NCBI GenBank assembly: GCA_030248215.1
Contig: JASANG010000208.1
Span: 1-64,000, forward strand
Direction of reading: 5' to 3'
DNA length: 64,000 bases
Source: Enoplolaimus lenunculus
Taxonomy: Eukaryota > Nematoda > Enoplea > Enoplida > Thoracostomopsidae
Shown: positions 21,193-32,229 of the stretch, one piece after another
Numbering within the stretch: position 1 is the first letter of the stretch
Layout of the letters: every line of letters starts with the position of its first letter
The notes under the pieces: model-generated
What the model saw: the letters and a program-made list of their open reading frames with translations, nothing else
Told to the model about the DNA's origin: nothing
Database searches by the model: none
Translations under genes and position numbers: made by a program

Positions 21193-21883
21193 CCCATGAG
21201 TATCTGGCATTGATTACTGAACGATTTTTGACCAGTTTAGCACGTTTGCACATTGGCAATTATTGCTTATTTATGCATAGCAAAAATTGGGACCATGTTA
21301 ATTTAGGGGTTTGATGACACATGGGAACTTAGAGATTGAGAAGCGCAAGTTTAGGTTTAGGTTAAACTTTAAGGATACGCTTAGTATAGTTCGCAGGGTC
21401 CTGTAAAAAGCACATGCCAAATTTGCGATATACAACATAAATATTAGATATTTAGCGATGTTTGGTTGCAAACATTTCACCAGTGAAATGTTCTCTTCCT
21501 GTTACCGCTGGTTTCGTTATACCGGGTACGTTTGAAGCAATCAAAACCCTGGCGTATGCTGCCGGCGCTTCTGATTCGACCAGTTTTGGTTTACACCTTA
21601 GGCCATTTGGCTACACTTTACGCGATGAAATATTTTTCAATACCACTCTATAGATTTGTTAAAACCCAAACGAGTAATAAATCATTGCCGAGTAAATATG
21701 CAATTTTGCAACCGTTCTGCGGTGTTGTTAAATTTAGAGTCGACCGCTGTTGCGCAAAATGTATGACCAATCATCTTTTAGCTCCCCTTATAAGAACCAT
21801 ATTTGTTGCTGGTACAATAAACGAACGTCCCTTCGGGCGAATCTTATATTGCAGCCGGAATTATATAGATCCAAAGTACGTAA
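21193..21883. other. Single-copy block with degraded TTAGG words
   Basis: Near 21330-21400, TTTAGGTTTAGG and ATACGCTTAG recall a decayed GGCC/TTAGGC element. The 121-codon plus frame from 21532 to 21897 shows no recognisable domain and is not called. Confidence 0.35.
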
Positions 21884-22085
21884 TTCCAGTGATTTGATTT
21901 TAACACAGAATGAGTTGAATCCACTCAAAGGTCTCGGCTCTGAATCAGATCTTTCAGAACTCAGTAATCTGAATTGATTGAAGTGATTCTGAGTTAAATA
22001 ACACAACTAACAGAGAATTATATCAACTCAAAGTGAGTTAATATTTACTGTTATTAACTCAGCAATAACCAGAAATAACTAATTC
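21884..22085 (+). mobile_element. Family M repeat, copy M2 (uninterrupted)
   Basis: Matches M1 on both sides of its insertion: CCAGTGATTTGATTTTAACA at the left and GAGTTAATATTTACTGTTAT at the right. This is the empty-site reference for the tRNA-like insertion at 573-812. Confidence 0.65.
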
Positions 22086-22267
22086 ACCACTTTGAATTTT
22101 AATTTAAAACTGTCGCATTTAATTCATTAATGCTAGCAAAAATCGAACTAAAATATGCAATAAACAAAATTAATTGTTTTTTAGAGACACTGCGTATTAA
22201 AATATATAATGTTTAATCTTATTTAAATAATCGTTAACAGTTATCCAGTTGTTTTAAGAGCCAGTGG

Positions 22268-22401
22268 TTGGGTTTCCAAAACCGTACTTAAGTACAACTT
22301 TAGTGCTTAACTACGTGCTAAGTAATTCCTTAATCATTTTGTCGTTTTTAAAAACGTACTAAAGGGAAGTAAATACTGAAGCAAGATTTCAGAAACCCAG
22401 C
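22268..22401. mobile_element. Family L inverted-repeat element, internally deleted copy L1
   Basis: Left TTGGGTTTCCAAAACCGTAC, right GCAAGATTTCAGAAACCCAG. The interior repeats CTTAAGTA/TACTTAAG-type words. The longer relatives are at 39197 and 56913. Confidence 0.7.
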
Positions 22402-23260
22402 CAATATATCGTAGATTTTCAGATCCGGTAAAATTCAAATTTCAAGTTTAATAAAGAAACTTGTTGCAATTACAGACTTCGTAATTATCTTTCGCCATAA
22501 AATGTATTTTAGTTAATTTATTCTACAAACCATATTCGTTATAGGCTTATTGTTATGCTTAGGTTTAGGCTTAGACTTATTACCGTTACCGCGTCAGCTA
22601 TCCATACGCCCCACCATGTGCAGCAAGGCTAAGACCAGGAGGCAAGTCTCGTCAGAGCTTTTTTCAAATTTGGATACCATTTTGGTTTAAAGTTTTTCTT
22701 GTATCATGGCCAGCAACCCATATTAGCTGTGGGCAACGGTTATTTTTAAGAGGAATTCATAAATCATCATGTCACTATTTTGGCTAAAAAGTTTCCAACT
22801 CTTTTTGACGATCCTGTACCAAATCGGTCTTAGGCTCAAAACTGCGCTCTGTCTGGCCTGTATAGCGATACCGGTGCTTGGTTCCAGTCTAAATTAGGTT
22901 TAATATTTTTTATTTAACTAAAACAGTGGCATATCCTGAAACGCCAAGCGTTACATTCTGTAATGATTTTTTAAACAGGTCACACTATAGTAGACTATAA
23001 ATAAGCACATTTCTTGAAGAATCTTTTGAAACAAAAAAATTTAAACCCATTTTTTTAAAAATTCCTAACTCTGTCCTACAATTCGACAAAGTTCGTTGGA
23101 ATGATTTGAGAAATAAATAGCGACATTCGACAGTTTTAGTCTTTGATCGATTACTGTGGTTTTGTTTTTAAATTTGTAATTTTTTTCCGGGTCGGTTGTT
23201 TCACATCCGCACACCGAAATCCCCCAGGTGCGCAAATGTATTGAGAGTATATTATACATG
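22402..23260. other. Single-copy block with small TTAGGC remnant
   Basis: 22540-22590 has ATGCTTAGGTTTAGGCTTAG, a remnant of the GGCC family. Nothing else recognised. Confidence 0.4.
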
Positions 23261-23442
23261 CGCCGGCTGAAGCTCCCGCCGAACCCTGCCCAATGGGCGG
23301 CGACCCGACCTCTGGGGTGGCCCATCTTGGCAAACTAAAATTTTTTTCGCAAACCATGAAGTTATAGAACTGCGAAAGATTTATGGGTTGCTCACTTGGG
23401 CTTGACCGGGGGGGGGGGGCGGCCGCCTTAAGCCGGCCCTGA
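23261..23442 (-). repeat. Family H repeat, copy H1
   Basis: Reverse of H0: CGCCGGCTGAAGCTCCCGCC at the left and GGCCGCCTTAAGCCGGCCCT at the right, with the shared middle GAAGTTATAGAACTGCGAAA. A run of Gs lies near the right end. Overlapping minus frames of 86 and 101 codons are repeat artefacts. Confidence 0.7.
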
Positions 23443-23529
23443 GTATACATATGCAAAATAGTGATAGATATACAAATTTGTTATAGGGGATAGTGCGCAA
23501 TATATAATAATGAAAAAGGTCCCAACCGA

Positions 23530-23610
23530 AGCGGCCGGTAAACCATTCGTAATTTTAGTAGTAAATCGTAGCACAAAATTTTGGCTTCCAACCCTAAGGC
23601 GCACCCTAAA
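23530..23610 (-). repeat. Family I repeat, copy I4
   Basis: TAATTTTAGTAGTAAATCGT and AGCACAAAATTTTGGCTTCC, the reverse of the I core. Confidence 0.4.
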
Positions 23611-23671
23611 CCTAAGTGCCCCCGTTTTGATCTACCAGTATTGTGCAGCGATTACGTGAACCGAATGGCGG

Positions 23672-23697
23672 TGTTGTTATTGTTGTTGTTGTTGTTA
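23672..23697. repeat. TTG microsatellite
   Basis: About eight TTG triplets with one TTA interruption. Confidence 0.8.
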
Positions 23698-23814
23698 TTC
23701 AATGCAGTTTTAGTTTTTTGATAATCGGTTTTGGTACTGTGCCAAAAAATGGCTAAGGAGCATCAGTGACGGCTCTGCGACGGTTATACTGATGTAAAAA
23801 CAACAGTTTTGCGT

Positions 23815-24001
23815 ACAATTATCCCTTTCTCACATGAATATTTTCAATTTCATATGAGTTGTAATTTCAAGGTAAGATTCGATCTCCGGTCTCACGGGTG
23901 GGAGGCGTTTACGATGACCACTGAGCTATAGGATCTTGACGGTCGAGGCCGAGGGGGCTCTCACGTCTTGTGGAGATTTTGTACTGCGCATATATGTTTC
24001 T
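23815..24001 (-). mobile_element. tRNA-related SINE-like repeat, copy S1
   Basis: On the minus strand: GCAGTACAAAATCTCCACAA, GACGTGAGAGCCCCCTCGG, box A TATAGCTCAGTGGT, box B GGAGATCGAATC, then a tail matching S2 and S3. The tRNA-like body is about 70 nt and sits internally. Confidence 0.7.
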
Positions 24002-26904
24002 TTTTTACGAATCAGGGTCGCATACAAGGCGAAAAATGGATGAGATATATCACCCTCTATTTCTCGAGAAAAAATATACTTTTATAGCTGTTTAAATTTC
24101 ACCCTTCTTGAATGCTAGCAACAGTTTACATGACATTATACCGTTCCGAAATGAAATCCAAAGACTGCGTCCATGATTATTTTAATATTGAAACAAAACT
24201 TATAAAATTTTCACCGCACTTCACACCAAAGCTTATGCAATTGCAAACCTCTTCACGACGCATTTTAAAACATTTTATATGTTGTGTATTTTGAAGTTTA
24301 TTCTTTAGATTCCGTGACTGTAACAGACAATGCAAACAGTTGCATCAGAATGACAATTTCGTGTAAAAGCTTAACTCGATGGTTTTGCTAAGCATTGACA
24401 ACGTCACAACTCCAGGGTGGGGTCAGTGCGGGCACATGCCCCCCCGTTGAATTCGCTCATCTTCGCCTGGCCGTCAATTGTTTCACGATCATTAAAATAT
24501 TTCTATTTTAGCAAAAATTTTCATGGCGCTCTATAAATCCCTGTGACCCCATAATCAATGATTAATTTGCCGTATTTAAAATGATTTGACTGTAATGCGA
24601 TCAAATAAAACCCATGTATTTTCTATTCAGCAATATTTCGTTGGCTGAAGCTTGTGTGATAACAAATATTTTTGGCGGAAGTATTTTTTAGCTATCGATA
24701 ACAACGATATCCGTGTTGTTTAGCAGGAAGATAATTTGAGTTGTAGTAAGCCAGGGAGTAACCGGAAACGGATGTCCGTTTCCGTTAAATGAAAATACCT
24801 CTGTTATTTTTACGCTCAAAATTAATAGTCGTAAAAACACGTGAGAATCATTGAATTGTTTAATACATTTCAGCTGTAATTGTTTGATATTTGAAATTTG
24901 AAAATGTCTACTTATGACATGTGCTATTCTATAGCCTGAACCGTAGCAACTAATCCCAAAGTCGGACCTTTTTATGATTCGTAAAAAATTTTAAGAAGTT
25001 CAAAATATATTTGCATACTTTAAAATTTTTGGCAGAAAATATAACGTCGTAATTATTTAAATTAAATATTCGTTTTCCGTTTCACTTGTTTCGATCACTG
25101 TTCGCAGCAGCTCACAGGCAAACTTAGTGGCCGTGTTCGATTAAACAAGGATTTCCTACAGTTGAACGCTAATTTTTTAAAGTGTAAGCGTTACACTTAG
25201 CTTATAATGCTATTATGAAAACCAACAAGTTGTATAGTTGTCACGGATGGAGTTATATGAGTTGAGTTGTCTATCTAATCTGCCAGTGTGTTCACATTCG
25301 TGCCTTCGTTCCAAACGGAGTTATCCTGCATTATCATATCTTCAAAGTGATTGGTTGCTAAACGAGCAAAATTTTAATGCAATTAACTTTTGCCAATGCT
25401 AAAAAACATTTACTGAAGTCACAAATATTGTTTTTGTGCCAAAATTGCGTAAAATACTTTTTTCGATCACCGTTGTGATGTCACAAATTTTAACTAAAAA
25501 TGTTAAAAATGTTAACGATTTAAAATGCTGAAAAGTTGGGTTTTTTACCACTGCTACATTTTTAGCTCTGAACATCATTCATTATACCGTTGAGTTAGGC
25601 GAAATAAACAGGATGCTGAAAAACCTTCGTTTATGAATCTGGAAAAATATGAAAGTCAGCATCTGGCGCAAATTTGTTTGTGTGTGCGCAAATATAAGCT
25701 AAATTTTTCACAAATTAAAATTTAGGAAAATTTTCCTATATATATCTATATATCTATATATAATATATTAGTCAAACTTTCTTTTTACACCTTCACGCAA
25801 CGTTCACATAAGTCAGACATAGAACGTCTTGATTCACATATAAAGATGTATGACGTACCTTAGGCACAAATTGCGTGACACTACGGGAACCATACGAGAG
25901 CAGCATTTATCATATTAAAGTTTGTTCGGGAACGGAGCAAATTTTGTTGTTGTGGGAAATTTTAGCCATTTCTATAAAGAAAGACGCCGCCTGGAAACTT
26001 GCGTCAATTTCTCATTTTATTCGGTTCATTTATTTCTTTGAAGCATTTTAATACCTCCGTAGTATTAAGTCTGTTAACCTTTTGCCACTGTAAAATATAA
26101 CAGCGATCAGTGCGCGTTGTAGTTTCGACTAAAGCCGCTTAAAGTTCGCTTATGCATTTTAAATAATGTTGCGGCTGATTGTAAACAGTATTTATCAGGC
26201 CAGAAACCGGCAATTATTCGTCGAGGGATGCAGATATCGTGGGATAAGGATAGGAAAAACATTTTGCTTACATTGAATTGCTTTAAATATCAGCAACGGA
26301 TTTTTTCAGTTTGCCTAAGACGATGCGCTAAAGAGGCCGCGTCAGCTTCGCTCCCCTTGTAGTTGCCGCTGAATTTAACAGCGTTTATACAGATGAAATA
26401 ATTCTGATAAGCCCTATTAGGGTCACATTATCATTTGTCAATTTTAGAAGGATTTGCAAAATCATTTAAAGTCTCTGCTAAATAATATTTGATTTTTGAC
26501 CGCATGCGATCAATCAAGTTAATGCCATGATTGACGCTTCAAATTTAAATGGCTTTTAATTCAAAACATCACAATGGTTTACGGTTTGATTACAATATTT
26601 GATGGTAAGTGACCAACAAAATATACACCCGGGGGGGATGATAGTGAAATCGATCCCCGTTGCGAGAAATTTTCTGAGAAACCATACAAAAATGCAAGAT
26701 TGTGGGTTTTAGATTTGTCTATTAGACACCGTTGCTCGTATTCTGAAATGTGTACAGCATCTGTCACCTTGTGGTGGTTGGTTTACCAAACTCACCAACT
26801 CCTGCAAATGTGATTGTCAAGATTTGCACAGAAGCAGGGCGAATGAAATGTGAAAAATTCGCTGTTTTTTCACGTTAGCAATTAATTCATTTATTCAAAA
26901 GTTA
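24002..26904. other. 2.9-kb single-copy block
   Basis: No gene confidently recognised. It holds a perfect 22-bp palindrome, CGGAAACGGA-TG-TCCGTTTCCG, near 24763-24786 and a TA-rich microsatellite at 25736-25769. A G+C-rich patch at 26310-26385 follows TTTTTTCAG. At 26575-26603 a short ATG frame runs into a strong splice-donor-like GTAAGTGA. Confidence 0.35.
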
Positions 26905-26950
26905 CAGGACATATCACCAACTAATGATAGCTGCTATTCACATTTGAGAA
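26905..26950 (+). repeat. Family P motif, copy P1
   Basis: ACATATCACCAACTAATGATAG then ATTCACATTTGAGAATA. It shares the palindrome-like CCTATCACC...GGTGATAGG and the trailing CGCATTTGAGAATA with 50400, 50990, 51125 and 53320. Confidence 0.45.
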
Positions 26951-27443
26951 TAATATGATCGCAGAAGACAACCGAGTTTTCACGATCGCTCGTAAAATCT
27001 GTTATGTATATATATAAAGGTGCACCCTCCCGATATGAAATATTTTCTTAAAACCAAAAAATTACAGAGATTACTTACCTCGAATATTTGATTATTCTGT
27101 ATTTCAGTACTGGTTGTTTTTTAAAATTGCATTAGGGTCAGCAGCAAAATCTGCTGATAAATCAAATAAGCAGTGCCTTGCCAATTCATTACCGGCATAA
27201 GAATAAACAGCACACCAACGTTTGTATAAAACATTCCGGCTTCAGGTTGCCGAATTTTCAAATTAAATTTTCAGCAACAGTTCTGTTTTGTTATCGTTCG
27301 GTATTCTTTAGTGTAGAAAATTGTCAAAGTTAGAAAGTACTTAAATCGTTATAGTGAAAATATTCTAAGTTCGCATGAGCAATTAGTTTTCAATGATATA
27401 TCTTTTTAATAATTTACGCAAATTTATATTTTATTGTTTTAGT
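26951..27443. promoter_or_regulatory. Possible promoter region with TATA-type word
   Basis: TATATATAAAGG lies at about 27009-27020 (plus). On the minus strand CGAG|GTAAGTAATC at 27078 is a near-consensus splice donor, and the plus strand has a splice-acceptor-like tract ending at 27443. All frames ahead of the minus donor contain stops, so any exon there is untranslated. Suggestive only. Confidence 0.2.
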
Positions 27444-27533
27444 TAACAAAGGATAGCAACCGATGAACAAACTAAAGAAACGGCAGCTTTGTGCGTTCGC
27501 TGGCATCTGTTTGATAAACAAAGTCAGTTACAG
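27444..27533 (+). other. Candidate internal exon, probably untranslated or non-coding
   Basis: A T-rich tract ending TTTATTGTTTTAG precedes 27444 and CAG|GTACGTG follows 27533, a good acceptor and donor 90 bp apart. The only ATG (27464) opens 16 codons and then stops. A second frame is open from 27448 to the donor but meets TAA at the exon start. No homology recognised. Confidence 0.25.
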
Positions 27534-28007
27534 GTACGTGAATACAGGTTTAATGTAATAATACTTGAGATTCGTTCAGATAGCCCATTAATCTGGGGGG
27601 ATTTTACAGATTACTTGCTCGTATGCTGCATATTAGTAAGCAGGGCTACAAGCATTGGTGGCGGACAAAGCTACTTAAGTAGCTGAAATTAAACCCCGTA
27701 TTTTCATTGGCTGCTGGCTTGCTTATCGAATTATTTCATTACAAAGCCAATTTAAATAGTTAGATAAAGTGTTGTTTTTCTAAAAAATGCTATTTAAGAA
27801 ATAAATCCTAAATTTCCTAAATTAGAAAAGTTTCATGAAACATGAATTTTATATGATGTGTAACAAGTTATACACAAATGATATAGACCTTAACAAAAGG
27901 CACGTATAAGGGTTGTGCCACTGAAACCTTGGATTCCGTAAATTTTTTAATATAATTAAGCAGGTATATTGACTAAACATTAAGGACTTCGCTGCTGTTG
28001 CAGCCTA
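27534..28007. other. Single-copy block
   Basis: Nothing recognised beyond the splice-like signals at its left edge. Confidence 0.35.
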
Positions 28008-28436
28008 CTGTATTGACCCAAATAAGTGGGGAGACTGATATTTACTTGGCCTCTCCAGAGGGTACCTCCCTTTGTTATTCGGTTACGGACTGTTATTTAT
28101 GTTTAACCCACGCTCCGCCGCCCTTCGTTACTGATATATCCGGTGCTGCAATTATCCGTTGAATTAAACATTTATTTGTCTTGTGTCAATAGCTTGAGCG
28201 ATAATACGTGGTAATACTTATGAATGTACTTTCAAAATTTAGGTAAGCTTTAAAGTTTCCAACTCAAATTATTTGGTCCTGGAGTCACTTATGCACTACA
28301 ATTAGGGCTAATTGACATTTAGGGACTCTAAATAGGGTTTAGGGACTTCATCCGCTTACGGACCCTTATTAGGGATACGGACTCCAATTGATTTGAACTC
28401 AAAGTGGGTCACCCCCTCGTATTCGGGTCAATACAA
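28008..28436 (+). mobile_element. Family F MITE, complete copy F4
   Basis: 429 bp. Ends CTGTATTGACCCAAATAAG and CGTATTCGGGTCAATACAA, with TA duplications at 28006-28007 and 28437-28438. This is the best-preserved plus-oriented copy. Confidence 0.9.
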
Positions 28437-28470
28437 TATATAAATTGTTTTAACACTTTATCCCATTCGG

Positions 28471-28624
28471 GCCCGTAGCCAAGAGAGGGGGGGCTGAGCC
28501 CCCTAAAAAATTTGGCCAAACCTAGAAAATTTTCAACTTCGCTTGCAAGTCATTAAAAACCCTTGAATGCCCCTCCTGAACAATTTTTAGCCCCCCCCCA
28601 TAGCAAGGTGAGCTGGCTACGGGT
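28471..28624 (-). mobile_element. Family G element, best copy G1
   Basis: The termini GCCCGTAGCCAAGAG and GCTGGCTACGGG are inverted repeats of about 10 bp. Just inside are a GGGGGGGCTGAGCCCCC hairpin at the left and a C run at the right. The interior has AATTTTCAACTTCGCTTGCA. About 155 bp, non-coding. Confidence 0.75.
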
Positions 28625-29022
28625 CTGAGCAGTTTTGCACAACGAGCACCAAGTAGTAGTACTCAGGTGTTGCCGATACTCAAGGGATAGCCAAGATATT
28701 TCGTTTATGAGAGTATAAACCTTATGTACAGACCAATTTTTTGACATCTTGGGACCAGAATGCTATACTAAAAGTATGTTGAACGTGTGTTTCTTGTGTC
28801 CCCGGAAACGTCGAGAGGGACTATACCCCACTATTCTTGCTGTTGTATGCTTTTTTGCTCAGTTTGATATAGTTTAAATGGCTGAATACAGGTCATGCAA
28901 CGGCACATGGTTTTCATGTTTTGAAATTTCGAATCAGTGAAATAAATTGATTAATTACTTACGATTAGGAGAATAATAAACAGTAGTGTTGGCGAAACTT
29001 CGGTCTCATGTAAAATTAACAC

Positions 29023-29348
29023 GGCCCATGTATAGAACAGGGCCGGATCGTTTTCCGAAGGGGCTATAATAGAGTCAGTTTAAGCTTTAGACTAAATGTT
29101 TTGCTTAGGCGTAGTCTTAATAGGCTTAGGCTTAGGCTTAGGAATAGGCTGTTCCGTACGTTTAGGCTTAGGCTTAGGCTCATCCATACGCTTAGGCTTA
29201 GGCTTATCCATGCGCTTAGGCTTAGGCTCATCCATAGGCTTAGGCTTATCCATGCGCTTAGGCTTAGGCTTAGGCTCATCCATACGCTTAGGCTTAGGCT
29301 TAGCAATATGTTTATACTACTTTTTCGGCCCTGTTCTATACATGAGCC
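29023..29348 (+). mobile_element. Subfamily C MITE with partly expanded core, copy C3
   Basis: GGCCCATGTATAGAACAGGG at the left, GGCCCTGTTCTATACATGAG then CC at the right. Perfect-looking 8-bp duplications ATTAACAC (29015-29022) and ATTAACAT (29349-29356). The core has TTAGGC hexamers alternating with CTCATCCATACGC-type spacers, about eight units, an independent and smaller expansion than in D1. Several 60-185 codon open frames across it are repeat artefacts. Confidence 0.9.
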
Positions 29349-29456
29349 ATTAACATTAATGCCTGAAAACTTAATAGGTATGCTGACGCACCTTCCTAAC
29401 CAGTAAAAGCCTAGCTTCTTCTTCGTGATTTTTCTATATGCGCTTAAAAGGTTAAC

Positions 29457-29646
29457 ACGACATTTCGTCGCCCGACAACCCATTGCAAGACAACTTTTAA
29501 TGCGAAATTTTATCAACTCGACAATTCGTTCCACATCATTATGCTTAGGCTTAGGCTTAAGATTACGGCTAGGATTATTATTAGATTTGTTCCTACGCCT
29601 TAGGACACTGTTGTGTGACAAGTTGACGGGTGACGAATTGTCGTAG
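29457..29646. mobile_element. Family E inverted-repeat element, copy E2
   Basis: Left ACGACATTTCGTCGCCCGAC and right GACGGGTGACGAATTGTCGT are complementary. The centre holds TTAGGC hexamers, as in E1. Confidence 0.7.
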
Positions 29647-30292
29647 ATTCGCTTAAAAGTATCACGATAACTGTTCCTTCAAATACAAATATTTGAGGAA
29701 AAAATAACCGATTTCTAGGTTGCACAACAGTCATTTAAGCGTGACTTGAAGCTTCGAACATATTTTATCAGTTTAAGTAATTTACGTCCCTTTGTTGATA
29801 TTTTTACCATTATGTTCGTTTGTTGCACGCAACATCTGCCCTAAAAAGTCACGTATGTTCACCAGTTTTACAGTTCAAATTTATGTTTTTAAATTTTGCT
29901 TAAAAACAACTCAACTGTCTTTTAAATTTATGTTTTTATTTTGCTTCAAAATTTCATAGTTTTAAATTTTTTTCTAAAATCGGCATTTTAACTTTGTTAA
30001 ATTCAAGAACCATACAACTCAACTCGACTTTAACAGAATATATATTGTTGAATTCAGTGTTGCAGCGGGCTTAAATGCGAGACGCCAATCTCAACAATAA
30101 GGACATCCACTGCGGGGTAAGCAAAATTATTTTAAATTATAAATACTTAAAATTATATCTGACAAGACTAAGCCTGAATCTTAGTAAATATAGCTATTTT
30201 GCATTGTTTATTATGCTACTGAAAGCAGGTATCTAAGCTTTGCTAAACCATCTACACAGTAATCTATTTAAAATTAAGGCTTACGATTGGGC
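29647..30292. other. Single-copy block
   Basis: No gene. At 30085-30118, CCAATCTCAACAATAAGGAC resembles the subfamily D left end, so a splice-like pattern there is likely repeat-derived. Confidence 0.35.
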
Positions 30293-30550
30293 CAGAGCCG
30301 GCTGCAAAAATTTCTAACCCGGGAAAGGCTAGCAAATGTTACGAAACGCAAAAATTGTAAGACAGGGACCTTATCATTTTATCACCAAAAAATTTTCTGA
30401 GGACGAAAAATTGTGACATAGGGGACCTTACCATTTTATCACAAAAAATGCTGTGGGAAAAATTGTAAAAATTGAAAGGTAGGGACCTTAACATTTAACA
30501 CAAAAAATTCTGATCCCCGCCCCCCTTCTGGATCTGCTATTGGCTAGTGC
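30293..30550 (+). mobile_element. Family K element, copy K1, with internal tandem units
   Basis: The internal unit CGCAAAAATTGTAAGACAGG, then GACCTTATCATTTTATCACC and AAAAAATTTTCTG, is repeated about three times with drift (about 55-60 bp per unit). It is bounded by G/C-rich ends, GCCGGCTGC at the left and TTCTGGATCTGCTA at the right. A second copy is at 37355. Confidence 0.65.
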
Positions 30551-30979
30551 GGAGGTATAAGTTTACGCAAACGTACTGACTTAGAATAAGGTATATAAGG
30601 TTTTTCTTTAAACCTATCGCCTAAAGCGTAAACGTAGAGAAAGTATACAAGAGCGTCTACAGTTTGTGCACCAGATACTAAATTCTGCATTGTACAGAGA
30701 CTGAAGCTTTTCTGAATAAAAATAAAACTTTAATAAAGTCGTACTTTATTTCTCGAAAAACGGTAAAAATAGTTTACATATTTAAGTTTTTCTAAAATCA
30801 TACATGTTTCACGTTTATTATCCCAAATTTTAGTTGGGTAATGGTTAAAAAACTTTATAACCTGTGCTTTGGAATCTTTTTTCCCGTGTATTTATGTCCA
30901 TGTCAAAAATTTCTACTCGGCCGCAACTCTACTATCGCAACATATCCTGAGGATTCGAATTTGCAAATTTACAGATTCG

Positions 30980-31127
30980 GGCCAATGTTACTTTTAGGCC
31001 CGTAACAGTGGATTAATCGTATCCCTAAGCGTAAGCCTAAACCTAAGCAAAAAAATGTCTAGAATGTAAAGCCTACTCTTTTACAGACCTACCAGAAACC
31101 GGGACGACCGTAAAAGTAAAATGGGCC
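30980..31127 (-). mobile_element. Subfamily B MITE, complete copy B5
   Basis: Left GGCCAATGTTACTTTTAGGC, right CGTAAAAGTAAAATGGGCC. Duplications CAGATTCG (30972-30979) and CAAATTCG (31128-31135), one mismatch. Confidence 0.88.
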
Positions 31128-31892
31128 CAAATTCGATATATATATATATAGAACACACCACTGACTGGCTCTAGGTGTTAGGTTAAGCAAGACAATGCTA
31201 ATTGTAAATACATATACTCATATTTTATTAAAGTAAATAATAACTGTAACCTAATTGAATACTGAAAACAATAAAATTTAATTAATCATTTACTAACGAA
31301 ACACTGAGTTACAACTGTAGCATTAAAATTAATTTTTTTAATTTATAATCAAGCAAACGCTTATATTTACAATAATAACAGTTCGAATACTTACCATGGT
31401 CACAAGTTGGTATGTGCAAGCGGGTGCAATTGCACTCCCCTGCGATCCAGTATATTGCAATAGTTCTATATAGTGAAAAATGCCTCTAAAAATAGAAAAT
31501 TTTCACTGCAGCTAATTTAGTATTTTCTCGACTGAATGTCGAGTGCACACTCAACCGCAATATTCCGGCTTCGACCACGGTTTGGACGTATTACATGGAC
31601 GATTGAGTTTCAATAATTGAAATGCTGTATATTTGCCTCGTTTTAATACGCTACTGCCGTTGTGTGACGCTAGCTTTATTCAAAATGTGCTTAATAACAA
31701 ACGGTAATTATCATTTGTCATTGTCTTTTCTTTTATTTTTGCTGCACGCCACACCGTCAGATCCAAAAAATATGTTGGATATGCGGTCATCGAGTGTTGT
31801 ATGCAGATTTAAGTGATTTGATATTTGCGTCGTCATAATCAGGGGCATATGTAACGGCTGGAATAGAGCGAACATAGTTTTCAAAATTTTAG
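31128..31892. other. Block upstream of the candidate terminal exon
   Basis: AT-rich. On the minus strand a strong donor, CATG|GTAAGTATTC, lies near 31396 next to a short cysteine-bearing open segment. The 64-codon plus frame from 31622 is hydrophobic but AT-driven. No exon could be joined to 31893 with matching phase. Confidence 0.3.
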
Positions 31893-32159
31893 AAACATGA
31901 CAATGAATGCACACTACCCAATTTTATCGGTTTTAAGAATCGGCAGCTATACTCAAAAGCACGGAAACATATCGAGCCTGCAACGCTCGTTGGCAAACAC
32001 TTGTACAAGCTCGGCTTCCCAAAATATAAGCCCCTGGTCCATGACATACTTTTTCACTATCCGCCAGGATGCGCTTATTGGTCAAACCTCGGGCCCCTGG
32101 CGACGGTATTTGCAGAGAACCATAAGAAGGACCGAAATTGTGGCAGTGAAGAGAGATAA
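31893..32159 (+). CDS. Candidate terminal coding exon, 88 codons, protein unknown
   Basis: Starting directly after a splice-acceptor-like TTTTCAAAATTTTAG, an uninterrupted frame runs 88 codons to TAA at 32157-32159. There is no ATG at the front, as expected of a last exon. The segment is visibly richer in G+C than its surroundings and does not match any repeat family here. The peptide looks globular: early Cys (NECTLPN), then ARKHIEPATLVGKHLY, a Tyr/Pro-rich stretch KYKPLVHDILFHYPPGC, and an end NHKKDRNCGSEER. I do not recognise the family. A competing ATG frame (31897-32169) is less protein-like. It could also be a fragment of an unrecognised transposable element. Confidence 0.35.
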   Translation, partial: KHDNECTLPNFIGFKNRQLYSKARKHIEPATLVGKHLYKLGFPKYKPLVHDILFHYPPGCAYWSNLGPLATVFAENHKKDRNCGSEER

Positions 32160-32229
32160 GTCGACCTAAGTTTACCTCAATGACCAGTCTATCAAAAAGG
32201 CTTTTTCTATCGATAGCTATTCTGGTGTG

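Noticed and set aside
29064-29646. 185-codon minus frame and several 60-100 codon frames
   Set aside because: They run across the TTAGGC core of C3 and into family E; repeat artefacts.
30058-30118. Exon-like segment ending in GCGG|GTAAGC
   Set aside because: Its right half resembles the left end of a subfamily D element and it could not be joined in phase to other candidates.
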